64,000 bases of DNA. Origin: a bacterium. GTDB taxonomy: Bacteria > Ratteibacteria > UBA8468 > B48-G9 > DSTR01. The notes below the pieces were generated by a model. The model was not told the DNA's origin. It saw only the letters and a program-made list of their open reading frames with translations, and did no database searches. How positions within the stretch are numbered: the stretch's first letter is position 1; each line of letters starts with the position of its first letter. A program made the position numbers and the translations under genes. The stretch is taken from contig JAKPFT010000062.1 of NCBI GenBank assembly GCA_029551285.1, positions 18,017 to 82,016 on the forward strand. The letters are read 5' to 3'. Positions 38,076 to 47,840 of the stretch are shown in pieces.

Positions 38076-39428
38076 ATGGAACGGAAAGAAAAAAAGAAGG
38101 TTTTTATCCGGACCTTTGGCTGTCAGATGAACGACGTCGATTCCGAAAGGTTGCTGGCCAGGCTGGAAAAGGCTGGTTTCCTGCCGGCAGAGAGACCGGA
38201 AAACGCTGATATTCTCATTGTTAACACCTGCAGCGTTCGGGCGCATGCGGAACAGCGTGGTCTGGGATATCTCTGTTCTTTAAAGCACCTTAAGAATTCG
38301 GGGAGAATCTTCTGTTTAATCGGCTGTACGGCCAGTCTCTACGGCCAGGAACTTGTGGAAAAATATCCCTTTATTGACCTTGTCTGCAGCCCGGGAAGAC
38401 TCCCGGAGTTTCCTGACCTGCTGGCGCAGGCGGAAAAAGGTAGCCGGGTCGTGGCCACTGGAGAAGGCGGCTGGCCTTTTCTCCAGGACCTTCCCCAGTT
38501 ATCTGACCAGGTCACGGCTTCTCTTTATGTCACCAGGGGATGCAGCAATTTCTGCAGTTACTGTGTGGTGCCTTTCACCCGGGGAAGACTTGTCAGCCGG
38601 CCGAAGAAAGAAATAGTAGATGAAGTTAAACACCTGACGGAGCAAGGAGTCAGAGAAATAACCCTCCTGGGTCAGAATGTAAATCAGTATGGTGCTGACC
38701 TGCCTGACGGGCACAGTTTTGTTAAACTTCTCTGTGAGGTTCACGAAATTTCTGGTGTTAGCCGACTGCGCTTTCTTACCTCACACCCCAAGGATGTACC
38801 GCGAGAACTTCTGCTGGCCTTTCGGGACCTGCCTAAACTGTACCGGCACTTCCACCTGCCGGTGCAGGCTGGTTCCAGCAAGATTCTGAAGGCGATGGGC
38901 CGCGGCTACGATGCCAGCGATTACCTGAGATTGATTGATGCCGTTCGCTCCCTGGTTCCTGAGGTCACAATCACATCTGACGTGATGGTTGGTTTTCCGC
39001 TGGAAGAGGAAGAAGATTTTGAGCAGACCCTGACGCTGGTGGAAAGGGTCAGGTTTCATGACCTTTTTGTTTTCAAATACTCACCCCGGCCCGGTACGGC
39101 TGCGGCCAGATGGGGAGACCCTGTTTCTCCGGAAGTTAAAGCGAGGCGACATCGTGTTATCCTTGAGCTTCAACAGTCCATTTCCAGGCAGTATCTGGAA
39201 AAACTCGTGGGCCGACAGGAACTGGTACTGGTGATCAGGAGTAGCCGCAGAAACCGCTATCTTCTGGGAAGGACCACAACTGACCTGGCTGTTCTTTTTC
39301 CCGGCCAGAGGGACCTCACGGGAAAAGTTACCCCGGTGGAGATTGTGGCGGCTAAGCCGAATCTCCTCCTGGGAAGCTGTTCTGCCGGCGAGTTGACCCC
39401 TGACGTTTTTTCTTCAGCATCCGCATAA
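38076..39428 (+). CDS. miaB: tRNA-2-methylthio-N6-dimethylallyladenosine synthase
   Basis: FIRTFGCQMNDVDSERLLARLE, YVTRGCSNFCSYCVVPFTRGRLVSRP radical SAM CxxxCxxC, GQNVNQYG, C-terminal TRAM-like region. Confidence 0.94.
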   Translation: MERKEKKKVFIRTFGCQMNDVDSERLLARLEKAGFLPAERPENADILIVNTCSVRAHAEQRGLGYLCSLKHLKNSGRIFCLIGCTASLYGQELVEKYPFIDLVCSPGRLPEFPDLLAQAEKGSRVVATGEGGWPFLQDLPQLSDQVTASLYVTRGCSNFCSYCVVPFTRGRLVSRPKKEIVDEVKHLTEQGVREITLLGQNVNQYGADLPDGHSFVKLLCEVHEISGVSRLRFLTSHPKDVPRELLLAFRDLPKLYRHFHLPVQAGSSKILKAMGRGYDASDYLRLIDAVRSLVPEVTITSDVMVGFPLEEEEDFEQTLTLVERVRFHDLFVFKYSPRPGTAAARWGDPVSPEVKARRHRVILELQQSISRQYLEKLVGRQELVLVIRSSRRNRYLLGRTTTDLAVLFPGQRDLTGKVTPVEIVAAKPNLLLGSCSAGELTPDVFSSASA

Positions 39429-39912
39429 GAAGAACGGAGCACAACCCGATAGTTCCGAAGAGTACAATTGCGATCAGTTCCTCTCTAAAAAAGTATTCCT
39501 TTTCCTCATAACCCGGTAAGACAACCTTCATGGAAATGACATGAAGATCAGGGCCAGTCCCATGCAGGGGGCAGTGCTGGAAAAAGGTACCCTGAACCTC
39601 AACAATGTCGCCACGCACCTGATACCGGCCTAACTGGCCGATCCGGGGCATCATCTCCCTGGGGAACCAGAGACCAAGGCAGTTTGGACCTTCCAGAAGG
39701 TTAACCCAGAAACCTTCTGGTGCCCGGATGAGGTCACCAATGAGTTCCCCCTGAAGTGTCACCACCTGGCCATGGTAGGTGTTTGCATTTGTCAGTAACT
39801 CTCTTAGAGACAGAGACCGGTTATTCTGGGAGAAATGCTCGGCCAGTGAGACCGAAACAAAAGCGGCCAGGGCGATAAAGATAGTTAGAAGGAAACTGAA
39901 ATTTCTTTTCAT
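39352..39912 (-). CDS. membrane-anchored OB-fold-like protein, hypothetical
   Basis: MKRNFSFLLTIFIALAAFVSVSLAEH signal/TM; YHGQVVTLQGELIGDLIRAPEGFWVNLLEG...GRYQVRGDIVEVQGTF OB-like; C-terminal TM. ATGA overlap with trkH; 77-bp 3' overlap with miaB. Confidence 0.6.
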   Translation of the reverse strand: MKRNFSFLLTIFIALAAFVSVSLAEHFSQNNRSLSLRELLTNANTYHGQVVTLQGELIGDLIRAPEGFWVNLLEGPNCLGLWFPREMMPRIGQLGRYQVRGDIVEVQGTFFQHCPLHGTGPDLHVISMKVVLPGYEEKEYFFREELIAIVLFGTIGLCSVLLMRMLKKKRQGSTRRQNSFPGGDSA

Positions 39913-41405
39913 TCTCTTCCTGCGGTCAGCAAAAAGCGGCCGAGGATAAAGATGGGGATGAACTCCAGACGGCCACACCACATTTGAAAGATGTACCAGA
40001 TTTTAAGCAGCACCGGCATGTTACTGCTGGTCAGTCCTGCAGAAAGCCCGACATTAGCAGAAGCCGAAACCGATTCAAACAGACTGGGCACAAAGTCGTA
40101 GCCAAACAGCGTTCCCAGCAGGGCGCCAGAGAGGTAAAGTGCCAGATAACACACAGCCATGGTCAGGGCTACCCGCATCTGACGGTCGTCCACCGGTAGA
40201 TTCCTCTGGTGATGAAACCTTTCCTGAATGCTGGCTCCTTCTGGATAGGCGAATCTTCTTACTTCCTGCCGCACACTCTTGAAGAACAGGCCAGTCCGGA
40301 GAGCCTTAATGCCGCCGGAAGTGGAATTGGTACACCCACCCAGACCCATGGCAAAAATTATTCCCATAAGCGTCAGCTGACTCCATCCAGCCAGTTCCGT
40401 GACCGTTATGTTGGAAAACCCCACGCCGGTATGTCCGGAAACCAACTGGTAAAAGGTAGAACGGAAAAAAGACCAGAGGCCCGGATAACGCGAAACAGAA
40501 TGTCCAAATCCTGCCAATGCCAGCACATAAGTAACAACGATGCTGCCAAGTAAGACTTTGAGTTCGTAGTTTTCCTTCAACTCCCGGAAGTGGCCTGTCC
40601 AGATAGAGTAATGAACAGTGAAGGAAATGGCGCCCAGAAGGAAAAAGATAATGGTGAGCATTTCAAAGGCAGCATTATGATAGTAAAGGATATTGAGAGA
40701 CTGAGGGGCGAAACCAGCGGTGTCCCAGCCGGCCATGAAGATGCAGATGCCGTGGAAAAGGGCCCGGGGAAGGTTTACTCCGGACAGAACCAGGCATCCG
40801 GACAGAAGGCCTGAGCCTAAAACAAGATAAAAGCAGCTCACCAGCCAGATAAAATAAGCGGTGGTCCGCACATTCGGCAAAATGCGGGCATCGCGGGCTT
40901 CTCCGACATATACTCTGAAGGCTCCGGAACCTCTGAAAAGAAAAATAACTGCGACCAGAATGATGCCCTGTCCACCAATAAAGCACATGAAGTGACGCCA
41001 GAAGTTATGAGCGGTGGAAAGGTGGTCAAGGTCCTGGACCAGAACCAGTCCTGTGGTCGCATAGGCACTCATACATTCAAAGCAGGCGTCAAGGTAGGAA
41101 AGGAAGTGACCGCTAAGATAGAGCGGAAGAGCCGAAAGAAACATCGCCACCAGCCAGGTAAGGGCGACCAAGACCATACCCTGACGCCAGTTAATTTCTT
41201 CTACCGGAGGAAATAAGGTGGAAAGAATAGCGCCTAAAATTAGGGAGAGCTCCACAGAAAGAAGAAAATCAGGTACGGCTGCCCATTCCTGCAGAACGAT
41301 GGCCAGCAGTAAAGGTAATCCCTGAAGGAAACCAAGCAGAAAGACCATTCGGCCCAGATAATAACCGACCGTGCTGATGTCTTCCCGGCTGAAATTCGGA
41401 ATCAT
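39909..41405 (-). CDS. trkH: TrkH/KtrB-type potassium uptake membrane subunit
   Basis: Multi-TM; ACFECMSAYATTGLV, HTGVGFSN, LGGCTNSTSGGIKALR, SASANVGLSAGL selectivity-type loops. Confidence 0.93.
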   Translation of the reverse strand: MIPNFSREDISTVGYYLGRMVFLLGFLQGLPLLLAIVLQEWAAVPDFLLSVELSLILGAILSTLFPPVEEINWRQGMVLVALTWLVAMFLSALPLYLSGHFLSYLDACFECMSAYATTGLVLVQDLDHLSTAHNFWRHFMCFIGGQGIILVAVIFLFRGSGAFRVYVGEARDARILPNVRTTAYFIWLVSCFYLVLGSGLLSGCLVLSGVNLPRALFHGICIFMAGWDTAGFAPQSLNILYYHNAAFEMLTIIFFLLGAISFTVHYSIWTGHFRELKENYELKVLLGSIVVTYVLALAGFGHSVSRYPGLWSFFRSTFYQLVSGHTGVGFSNITVTELAGWSQLTLMGIIFAMGLGGCTNSTSGGIKALRTGLFFKSVRQEVRRFAYPEGASIQERFHHQRNLPVDDRQMRVALTMAVCYLALYLSGALLGTLFGYDFVPSLFESVSASANVGLSAGLTSSNMPVLLKIWYIFQMWCGRLEFIPIFILGRFLLTAGRE

Positions 41406-41548
41406 GTAACCAGCAGGTAGAAAAAGTAAAAGACCGCGCTGATCATGAGGGCCAAAAGGCAGACCAGTAACGGGTAAATCATTTCCAGACAGATACCGGC
41501 CCAGGCCTTAAGCAAGACCATGACGTAATGCCAGAGATTTCTCTTCAT
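41402..41548 (-). CDS. putative 48-aa single-TM small protein within the trk operon
   Basis: Reverse strand ATG at 41548: MKRNLWHYVMVLLKAWAGICLEMIYPLLVCLLALMISAVFYFFYLLVT*. ATGA overlaps with both trkA upstream and trkH downstream. Not in ORF track. Confidence 0.65.
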   Translation of the reverse strand: MKRNLWHYVMVLLKAWAGICLEMIYPLLVCLLALMISAVFYFFYLLVT

Positions 41549-42207
41549 GTTGTCTCGCCAATGAAGGCGTGAAGAAGTTCTTTTTCGTTTTCTACCTTGG
41601 TCAGGGCAATAACCTCATCTCCTGCCTGAAAGGCAAGCTCGCCTCTGGGAATGATAAACTCATCTCCCCTCAGGATCGCTACCAGAACTGTATCCTCGGG
41701 AAGCCTTATGGCCTTGAGTGGCTGATGCAAAACCGGTGAGCCCTCGGGCAGGTCAACCCGAACCAGAGAAAGTTTTCCCCGCTTGAAGGCGCAAAGATTA
41801 ATCATGTCCTCAAGGGAGACTTCTTCTTCAATAATTTTGGCAATAATTGCGGTGCTATCCACGGCAATATCAACACCTAACTGGAAGAAAATTTTTTCGT
41901 GGCGGGGGTCATTGATGCGGGCCACGGTGCGGCGTACCTTGAAAACGTCTTTCGCCAGTTGACAGATAATCAGGTTGTCCTCATCTTTTCCGGTTACCGC
42001 GGCGATGACATCGGCCGTTTTTATTCCGGCTTGCATCAATGTGTCGACCTGGCAGCCGTCACCCTCAATGATGAGTATTCGGGGATTACCGGCCAGTATT
42101 TCCACCCGTCGAGGATTTTTCTCAATCAGGGTGACGTAGTTATTTTCAGCCAGACGTTCAGCCAGAAAGGCTCCAACCTGTCCACCACCAACAATAATTA
42201 TTTTCAT
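41545..42207 (-). CDS. trkA: TrkA/KtrA-type RCK potassium regulatory protein
   Basis: MKIIIVGGGQVGAFLAERLAENNYVTLIEKNPRRVEIL...VTGKDEDNLIICQLAK, TrkA-C region. Confidence 0.93.
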   Translation of the reverse strand: MKIIIVGGGQVGAFLAERLAENNYVTLIEKNPRRVEILAGNPRILIIEGDGCQVDTLMQAGIKTADVIAAVTGKDEDNLIICQLAKDVFKVRRTVARINDPRHEKIFFQLGVDIAVDSTAIIAKIIEEEVSLEDMINLCAFKRGKLSLVRVDLPEGSPVLHQPLKAIRLPEDTVLVAILRGDEFIIPRGELAFQAGDEVIALTKVENEKELLHAFIGETT

Positions 42208-42848
42208 GTAATCCCCAGAATCTTCCGCACGTGTTTTAATTGAGCAATTTTGACGACGCCAATCAGGCGGTCACCATCGTGAACGACCAGGTTTGCTTCG
42301 GGAAGTAATGGTTCGCCGTGGCGCACGACCAGTGCAACGTAAAACTGATCCGGCAGGTTAAAGGTACTGACCGGACGACCAGCCTTTTCCTTGCTGACGA
42401 TTACCTCCAGCATGCTCACCTGACTGGACTCCAAAATATAGGTGGAGAAATGGCCTTCAATCAACTTATCTCTGATCACTTCCGCTACCAGATAAGAGCC
42501 GTTAATAATTTCATACCCAAGGCCACGGTAAACTTCAGCCTTCACCGGATCAGTCACCCGCACCACCACTTTGGGAACATGAAAGATTCGCCTGGCCACC
42601 TGTCCGATTACCAGGTTCACATTATCATCACTACTTACGGCCGCCAGCGCATCACAACGTTCAATTCCAGCCTCGCGAAGAACATCCAGGTCCATTCCGC
42701 TTCCGGTGATGGTCAGGCCGTTAAAAACAGGTTTGAGGCTCTCAAAACTCTGGCTGTTACGGTCAATGATGGCTACATTATGCTCCTCGGAAAGAATCCT
42801 GGCCAGGTGAGCACCTACCTTGCCACAGCCGACCACGATAAAGTACAT
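42204..42848 (-). CDS. second TrkA-type RCK protein
   Basis: MYFIVVGCGKVGAHLARILSEEHNVAIIDRNSQSFESL...VSSDDNVNLVIGQVARRIF; ATGA overlap with the next trkA. Confidence 0.92.
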   Translation of the reverse strand: MYFIVVGCGKVGAHLARILSEEHNVAIIDRNSQSFESLKPVFNGLTITGSGMDLDVLREAGIERCDALAAVSSDDNVNLVIGQVARRIFHVPKVVVRVTDPVKAEVYRGLGYEIINGSYLVAEVIRDKLIEGHFSTYILESSQVSMLEVIVSKEKAGRPVSTFNLPDQFYVALVVRHGEPLLPEANLVVHDGDRLIGVVKIAQLKHVRKILGIT

Positions 42849-42862
42849 TGTTCGCCGCCTGG

Positions 42863-43774
42863 TTAAATTTGTCCGGAGATTTTACGATTACAATGCCAGG
42901 TGGTTTTGCCGCCCAGGGCGACCACTTTCACCTGGCCAGTCCACCTTTTCTCAAGAAGCAACTTCCGCCAGTTCTTCTCCACCTTGCGGGTACCCTGGCA
43001 GCAGATGGCAGCCACTGAAGGACCGGCCCCGCTTAAACAACACCCGCTGGCTCCACTGGCCAGGGCTGTCCGGCAAAGTGGCACCAGATGAGGATATAAC
43101 TTCGCCCGGTACGGCTGGTGCAGGGCATCCTCCATGCCTGTTTTCAAATAGTACCCTTTTTGCTCCAGAAAAGCAAGGGTTAAAAAGGCGCACCGGCTGA
43201 TATTGAAAGTGGCTTGCTGGCGGTCAATTTTCCCGGGCAGAATCTGTCTGGCCTGCCGGGTTGGGTAGCCTTTTTCCGGCAGGAAGATGACAGCCTTCCA
43301 GCCAGCCGGGACAGGAATACTGCGGTAAAGAAGCCGGTCACTGGCAGCCACCAGGACAAAACCACCCAGTAAACTGGCGGCAACATTGTCAGGGTGCTTC
43401 TCCATTCTCAGACAGCAGGAAAGAACCTCCTCAGTATCCACCGGTCGGCCAGCAAGGAGAAAGGCAGCCAGTACACCAGCGACAACGGCGCTTCCGCTAC
43501 CGCCCAGACCGGCCCCTGGAGGAATTCTGTTTGTTATCACCAGACGGAGGGGCAACACCGGCTGCTGGAGAATTTTGCGCGTCTGGGCATAAGCCTGCCA
43601 GACAAGATTGCTCTTGTCTCCGGGCAGTCGGGGGTCGTCAACCCTGATGGAAAGTTGTCTGGCTGTCCTGACCCGATAGGTAGAAAAAAGTCTTAAACTG
43701 ACAGCCGCACAGTCAAAACCACTGCCGAGGTTGCCAATACTGGCCGGAACAGAAATTATGAATTCAGATTCCAT
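42863..43774 (-). CDS. thrB: homoserine kinase
   Basis: VPASIGNLGSGFDCAAVSL, NRIPPGAGLGGSGSAVVAGVLA, HPDNVAASLLGGFVL, GASGCCLSGAGPSVAAIC. Confidence 0.95.
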   Translation of the reverse strand: MESEFIISVPASIGNLGSGFDCAAVSLRLFSTYRVRTARQLSIRVDDPRLPGDKSNLVWQAYAQTRKILQQPVLPLRLVITNRIPPGAGLGGSGSAVVAGVLAAFLLAGRPVDTEEVLSCCLRMEKHPDNVAASLLGGFVLVAASDRLLYRSIPVPAGWKAVIFLPEKGYPTRQARQILPGKIDRQQATFNISRCAFLTLAFLEQKGYYLKTGMEDALHQPYRAKLYPHLVPLCRTALASGASGCCLSGAGPSVAAICCQGTRKVEKNWRKLLLEKRWTGQVKVVALGGKTTWHCNRKISGQI

Positions 43775-43792
43775 GGAGAAAAAGGTTTACGT

Positions 43793-45070
43793 TTATTCCA
43801 CCAGTCGCAGCCGGACAGTAGGCTGGCGAATAGCCTTGAGAGCATCAATGCTCTTGAGCGCCTGGCGAAAAGATTTTTCGGAGGCCTGGTGGGTAAGCAT
43901 TACAATGGGGACTGCCTGCCGGGGATTCTCTTGCTTCTGGATGACAGAGGCAATGCTGATATTGTTCTGGCCAAGTATCTGGGCAATGCTGGCCAACACT
44001 CCGGGCCGGTCTACGGCGGTGAAGCGCAGATAGCAGCGGGAAAGAGAATCAGCACTATCCATCAGTGAAAGAACTTTGTTTTCTGGCCAGCGCAGGCTGG
44101 CGAATCCTCCCTGGCGCAGTTTCAATCCGATCTCCACCACGTCAGCCACCACCGCACTGGCCGCCGCCTTGCCTCCGGCTCCTTCCCCAAAGAGGAGGCT
44201 GCGACCAATCAGGTCCCCTTCCAGATAGATGGCGTTGTAAACATCTTCCACCAGAGCCAGAAGGTGGTTCGCAGGCAGAAGAGCAGGGTGGACCCGGGCG
44301 TCCAGAACTCCGGATCTGGTATCAGCCAGAGCCAGAAGTTTTACGCGATAACCCAGTTCGCGAGCGTAAACAATATCTAACTGGCTTAGTTGCTCTATTC
44401 CCTCAACGGGAATTTCGCGCCAGGAGATAATCTTGTGGAAGAGATAACGAATTAGAATGCCAAGTTTGTGGGCGGTATCCACCCCGCAGAGGTCAAGGGC
44501 AGGATTGGCCTCAGCGTATCCCTGCTTCCTGGCTTTCTCCAGAGCGTGAGCAAACTCCATTCCTTCCAGACTCATCCGGGAAAGGATGTAGTTAGTAGTT
44601 CCGTTGAGGATGGCCAGCATCCGTTTTATGGAAGTGCCCACAAAGCTCTCGCGGACTGTCTTGATAATCGGAATGGCTCCTCCAACGCTGGCTTCAAAAC
44701 CAAGATAAACCCGTTTTTCTGCAGCCAGGTTCATCAATTCCTCGCCGTGCTCTGATAAAAGTGCCTTGTTGGCGGTGACGACGCTTTTTCCCTGACTGAG
44801 GGCAGTCTTTACCAGAGAATAAGCTGGCTGCAGGCCTCCGATTAGTTCCACCAGGATATCCACCTCGGTTTCTCTCAGCATCCGGTGAACGTCGGTAAAA
44901 AAAGGAGGGCCAGTTAGAGGTTTTTTCTCCGGAGCCGCATCAGCCGCTGCGACAAGGTCAAAGCGCAGGCCTGTTTTCTGCAGGAGAGCGGCTCGCCTCT
45001 GGCGCAGAATTCTTATAAACTGGGCACCCACAGTACCACAACCGGCCACGGCCACGCGGATGTTTTTCAT
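43793..45070 (-). CDS. hom: homoserine dehydrogenase
   Basis: IRVAVAGCGTVGAQFIRIL, VVTANKALLSEHGEELM, FEASVGGAIPIIKTVRE, ILNGTTNYILSRM, ANPALDLCGVDTAHKL, C-terminal ACT. Confidence 0.97.
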   Translation of the reverse strand: MKNIRVAVAGCGTVGAQFIRILRQRRAALLQKTGLRFDLVAAADAAPEKKPLTGPPFFTDVHRMLRETEVDILVELIGGLQPAYSLVKTALSQGKSVVTANKALLSEHGEELMNLAAEKRVYLGFEASVGGAIPIIKTVRESFVGTSIKRMLAILNGTTNYILSRMSLEGMEFAHALEKARKQGYAEANPALDLCGVDTAHKLGILIRYLFHKIISWREIPVEGIEQLSQLDIVYARELGYRVKLLALADTRSGVLDARVHPALLPANHLLALVEDVYNAIYLEGDLIGRSLLFGEGAGGKAAASAVVADVVEIGLKLRQGGFASLRWPENKVLSLMDSADSLSRCYLRFTAVDRPGVLASIAQILGQNNISIASVIQKQENPRQAVPIVMLTHQASEKSFRQALKSIDALKAIRQPTVRLRLVE

Positions 45071-45071
45071 T

Positions 45072-45851
45072 TCAATAAGAGCGGTAAAGCCTTCCGGGGG
45101 TGGAAGTTTCCTGAAATTGAGGCTCTTTGAAGAATAACTGACTCTGCAGCGCCATTAATGTTCTTTCGCGATCTTCGTCAGGGGTTAAAGTCTTTTGCTT
45201 TCTCAGCTGGCGGGCGCGGCCCAGATACATCTTACTGGCCGAATAATTAACCTGAGCGTCCTGACCGGCCAGTCCCTGCCTGGCCGTTTTCTCGGCCAGT
45301 TCCAGACAGGCCAGGTACTCGTTAAGGTAACTTCTAACTAAGAGTTTGTCCCACCGCGTCTGAATGGCCGGAAGGCGGGGAATTTTTCTCAACTGCTCTC
45401 TGATATGTTGGTATTGAAAAATGTCCTGGGCCAGTTTTTCCAGTTTAGTCAACCGGGAAAGGTAAAGCCTGGTGTCCATCTGTCTCAGTAATTCTTTGAC
45501 CTCCTCCTCGGAGAAGTGATAGGTTCTCGCCAGCGCCAGGGCTTGTTCTCCCAGAGAGTGAAGGCTCCCGTAACAGCCGGTCTGAATAAGTTTCTTCATT
45601 TCGGCGAGGAGCTGTTCAAATTCCTTTTTCTTTTCTTGCAGAATTCTTTCCTGCTTTTTCCTGGCCTCTTCTTCGGCCAGGCGTTTTTGCTCCTCGGCCT
45701 GCCGTCTGGCCTGCTCCCTGCGGTAGTTATGGTAAAAGAGGTAGCCATTGAAGGCCACCAGTATCAACGCCAAAATCAGGAGTATCTTCTTTAAAAGGGA
45801 CTTTTTCCCTTTTGACGGTGCCGCAGGCAGTGTTTTTTTTGTTTCACTCAT
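45072..45851 (-). CDS. single-TM coiled-coil hypothetical protein
   Basis: TM helix LLKKILLILALILVAFNGYLFYHNYRR followed by charged coiled coil (QARRQAEEQKRLAEEEARKKQ...). Between trpA and hom. Confidence 0.65.
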   Translation of the reverse strand: MSETKKTLPAAPSKGKKSLLKKILLILALILVAFNGYLFYHNYRREQARRQAEEQKRLAEEEARKKQERILQEKKKEFEQLLAEMKKLIQTGCYGSLHSLGEQALALARTYHFSEEEVKELLRQMDTRLYLSRLTKLEKLAQDIFQYQHIREQLRKIPRLPAIQTRWDKLLVRSYLNEYLACLELAEKTARQGLAGQDAQVNYSASKMYLGRARQLRKQKTLTPDEDRERTLMALQSQLFFKEPQFQETSTPGRLYRSY

Positions 45852-46632
45852 GATTGGTAAGAAAGACCTTAAAGTTTGCCATGGACTTTTCCACTTCCTC
45901 TATTTTACCATCAGCCAGTCTTCTCAGGAAATAACTACCGATAATAACCGCATCTACATGGGGTGCCAGGTACTTAATCTGTTCTGGAGTAGAAACACCG
46001 AAGCCCACTGCCAGGGGAAGCCGGGTAAGGTTTCTCAGCTGTTTAAGACACTTTATCAGCAGCGGGTCAAACGATTTTCGCTCACCGGTGACGCCGGCTA
46101 CCGAGACGACGTAAAGAAAGCCTGAGGCCAGACGAACAATGCGTTTCATCCGGGCTAACGGTGTGAAGGGGGTAACAAACTGAATCAGGTCAATGTTTTG
46201 CTCCCTTAGAAGACTTCTGAGCGGTTCTGATTCTTCCAGACTCAGGTCCGGAACAATAATTCCGGACACGCCTGTTTTGCGGCAGTCACGCGCAAAATTT
46301 TTCAGTCCGTACTGGTAAACAGGATTATAGTAAGTCATCAGCAGGTAGGGGATAGAAAGATGTCCGGCCAGGTGCTGGCAGTGCTGAAAAACAAGGCCAA
46401 GATTCATACCCTGTGCCAGAGCAACCTGGGAAGTCTGTTGAATTACCGGTCCATCCGCGATGGGGTCAGAAAAGGGAACCCCGATTTCCAGCAGGTCGGT
46501 CCCCCACTTTTCCACATTTTCCATTAGCCGAAGGCTGGTATTCCGGTCAGGGAAGCCGGCTGTCAGGTAAGTGATTAAGCCCCGTTGGTGCCGGCTGCGC
46601 AGTCTTGAAAATTGTTCAGCGATGGTGCTCAT
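45844..46632 (-). CDS. trpA: tryptophan synthase alpha subunit
   Basis: [65 protein letters not shown]. Confidence 0.96.
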   Translation of the reverse strand: MSTIAEQFSRLRSRHQRGLITYLTAGFPDRNTSLRLMENVEKWGTDLLEIGVPFSDPIADGPVIQQTSQVALAQGMNLGLVFQHCQHLAGHLSIPYLLMTYYNPVYQYGLKNFARDCRKTGVSGIIVPDLSLEESEPLRSLLREQNIDLIQFVTPFTPLARMKRIVRLASGFLYVVSVAGVTGERKSFDPLLIKCLKQLRNLTRLPLAVGFGVSTPEQIKYLAPHVDAVIIGSYFLRRLADGKIEEVEKSMANFKVFLTNHE

Positions 46633-47840
46633 TCCTTTCCCTCAATCTTAGCCACTTCGGCCACATCTTTATCCCCCCGGCCGGAGAGATTGACGATGAC
46701 GATATCCCTTTTTCTAAAACGGCGCCGGTTCTTTATGACCCAGGCAAGCGCGTGGGCTGACTCAAGAGCCGGGATAATACCTTCTTTCTCGCACAGAAGG
46801 TGGAAGGCCCGGAGGGCTTCTGAATCAGTAACCGCTGTGTAACTTGCCCGACCAATTTCCCTGTAGTAGGAATGCTCCGGTCCAACCCCGGGATAATCCA
46901 GACCAGCGGAAACAGAGTGGGTGGAAGCGATCTGGCCATTTTTATCCTGAAGGACATAACTGAAACTTCCGTGGAGAACTCCGGGCCGACCACGACACAG
47001 GGTGGCGGCATGAAAACCACTGGCCAGCCCGCGGCCGGCAGCTTCCACTCCGATGAAGCGGACCTCGCGGTGCCGACGGAAAGGGTGAAAAAGACCGAGA
47101 CTATTACTGCCGCCGCCGACGCAGGCGACAAGGTAATCCGGCAGCCGGCCTGCCTGTTCTAAGATTTGACGTTTTGCCTCACGGCCGATGACGGCCTGAA
47201 AATTTCTGACGATAAGGGGGTAAGGGTGGGGGCCGGCTACGGTTCCAAAGACATAATGCGTGTAAGGGAAACTGGCAATCCAGTCACGCATGGTTTCATT
47301 AATGGCGTCTTTCAATGTTTTGCTGCCGCTGCGCACCGGAATAACTTCTGCTCCCAATAATTTCATCCGGACGACATTGAGATGTTGTCGTTGCCAGTCA
47401 AGTTCCCCCATGTAGATAGAGCATTTCATCCCGAAAAGGGCCGCCACGGTAGCCGTGGCTACCCCATGCTGGCCGGCTCCGGTTTCCGCGATAAGTCGTT
47501 TCTTATGGCACCACCTGGCCAGCAGGGCCTGACCGAGGGTGTTGTTGATCTTATGGGCTCCGGTAAAGGCTAAATCTTCTCGTTTCAGGTAGACTTCACA
47601 CCCGATAAAACGGCTGAACCTTTCCGCCAGAAAAAGTGGTGTTGGCCGGCCCGCATACCGGCGAAGAAGTGACGCTAACTCTTCCTTGAAATCCTTCTGC
47701 CGGGAGAAACGGTAGTAGGCTCGGGCCAGCTCCGTTAAAGCCGGCATAAGCGTTTCCGGAACGAAGCATCCACCAAAGCGTCCAAACCGGCCTTTAGCCG
47801 TCTTTGCTCTCATTGGATTCAACTCTGCGAACCTCATCAA
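46629..47840 (-). CDS. trpB: tryptophan synthase beta subunit (TrpB1 type)
   Basis: [71 protein letters not shown]. Confidence 0.95.
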   Translation of the reverse strand: MMRFAELNPMRAKTAKGRFGRFGGCFVPETLMPALTELARAYYRFSRQKDFKEELASLLRRYAGRPTPLFLAERFSRFIGCEVYLKREDLAFTGAHKINNTLGQALLARWCHKKRLIAETGAGQHGVATATVAALFGMKCSIYMGELDWQRQHLNVVRMKLLGAEVIPVRSGSKTLKDAINETMRDWIASFPYTHYVFGTVAGPHPYPLIVRNFQAVIGREAKRQILEQAGRLPDYLVACVGGGSNSLGLFHPFRRHREVRFIGVEAAGRGLASGFHAATLCRGRPGVLHGSFSYVLQDKNGQIASTHSVSAGLDYPGVGPEHSYYREIGRASYTAVTDSEALRAFHLLCEKEGIIPALESAHALAWVIKNRRRFRKRDIVIVNLSGRGDKDVAEVAKIEGKE

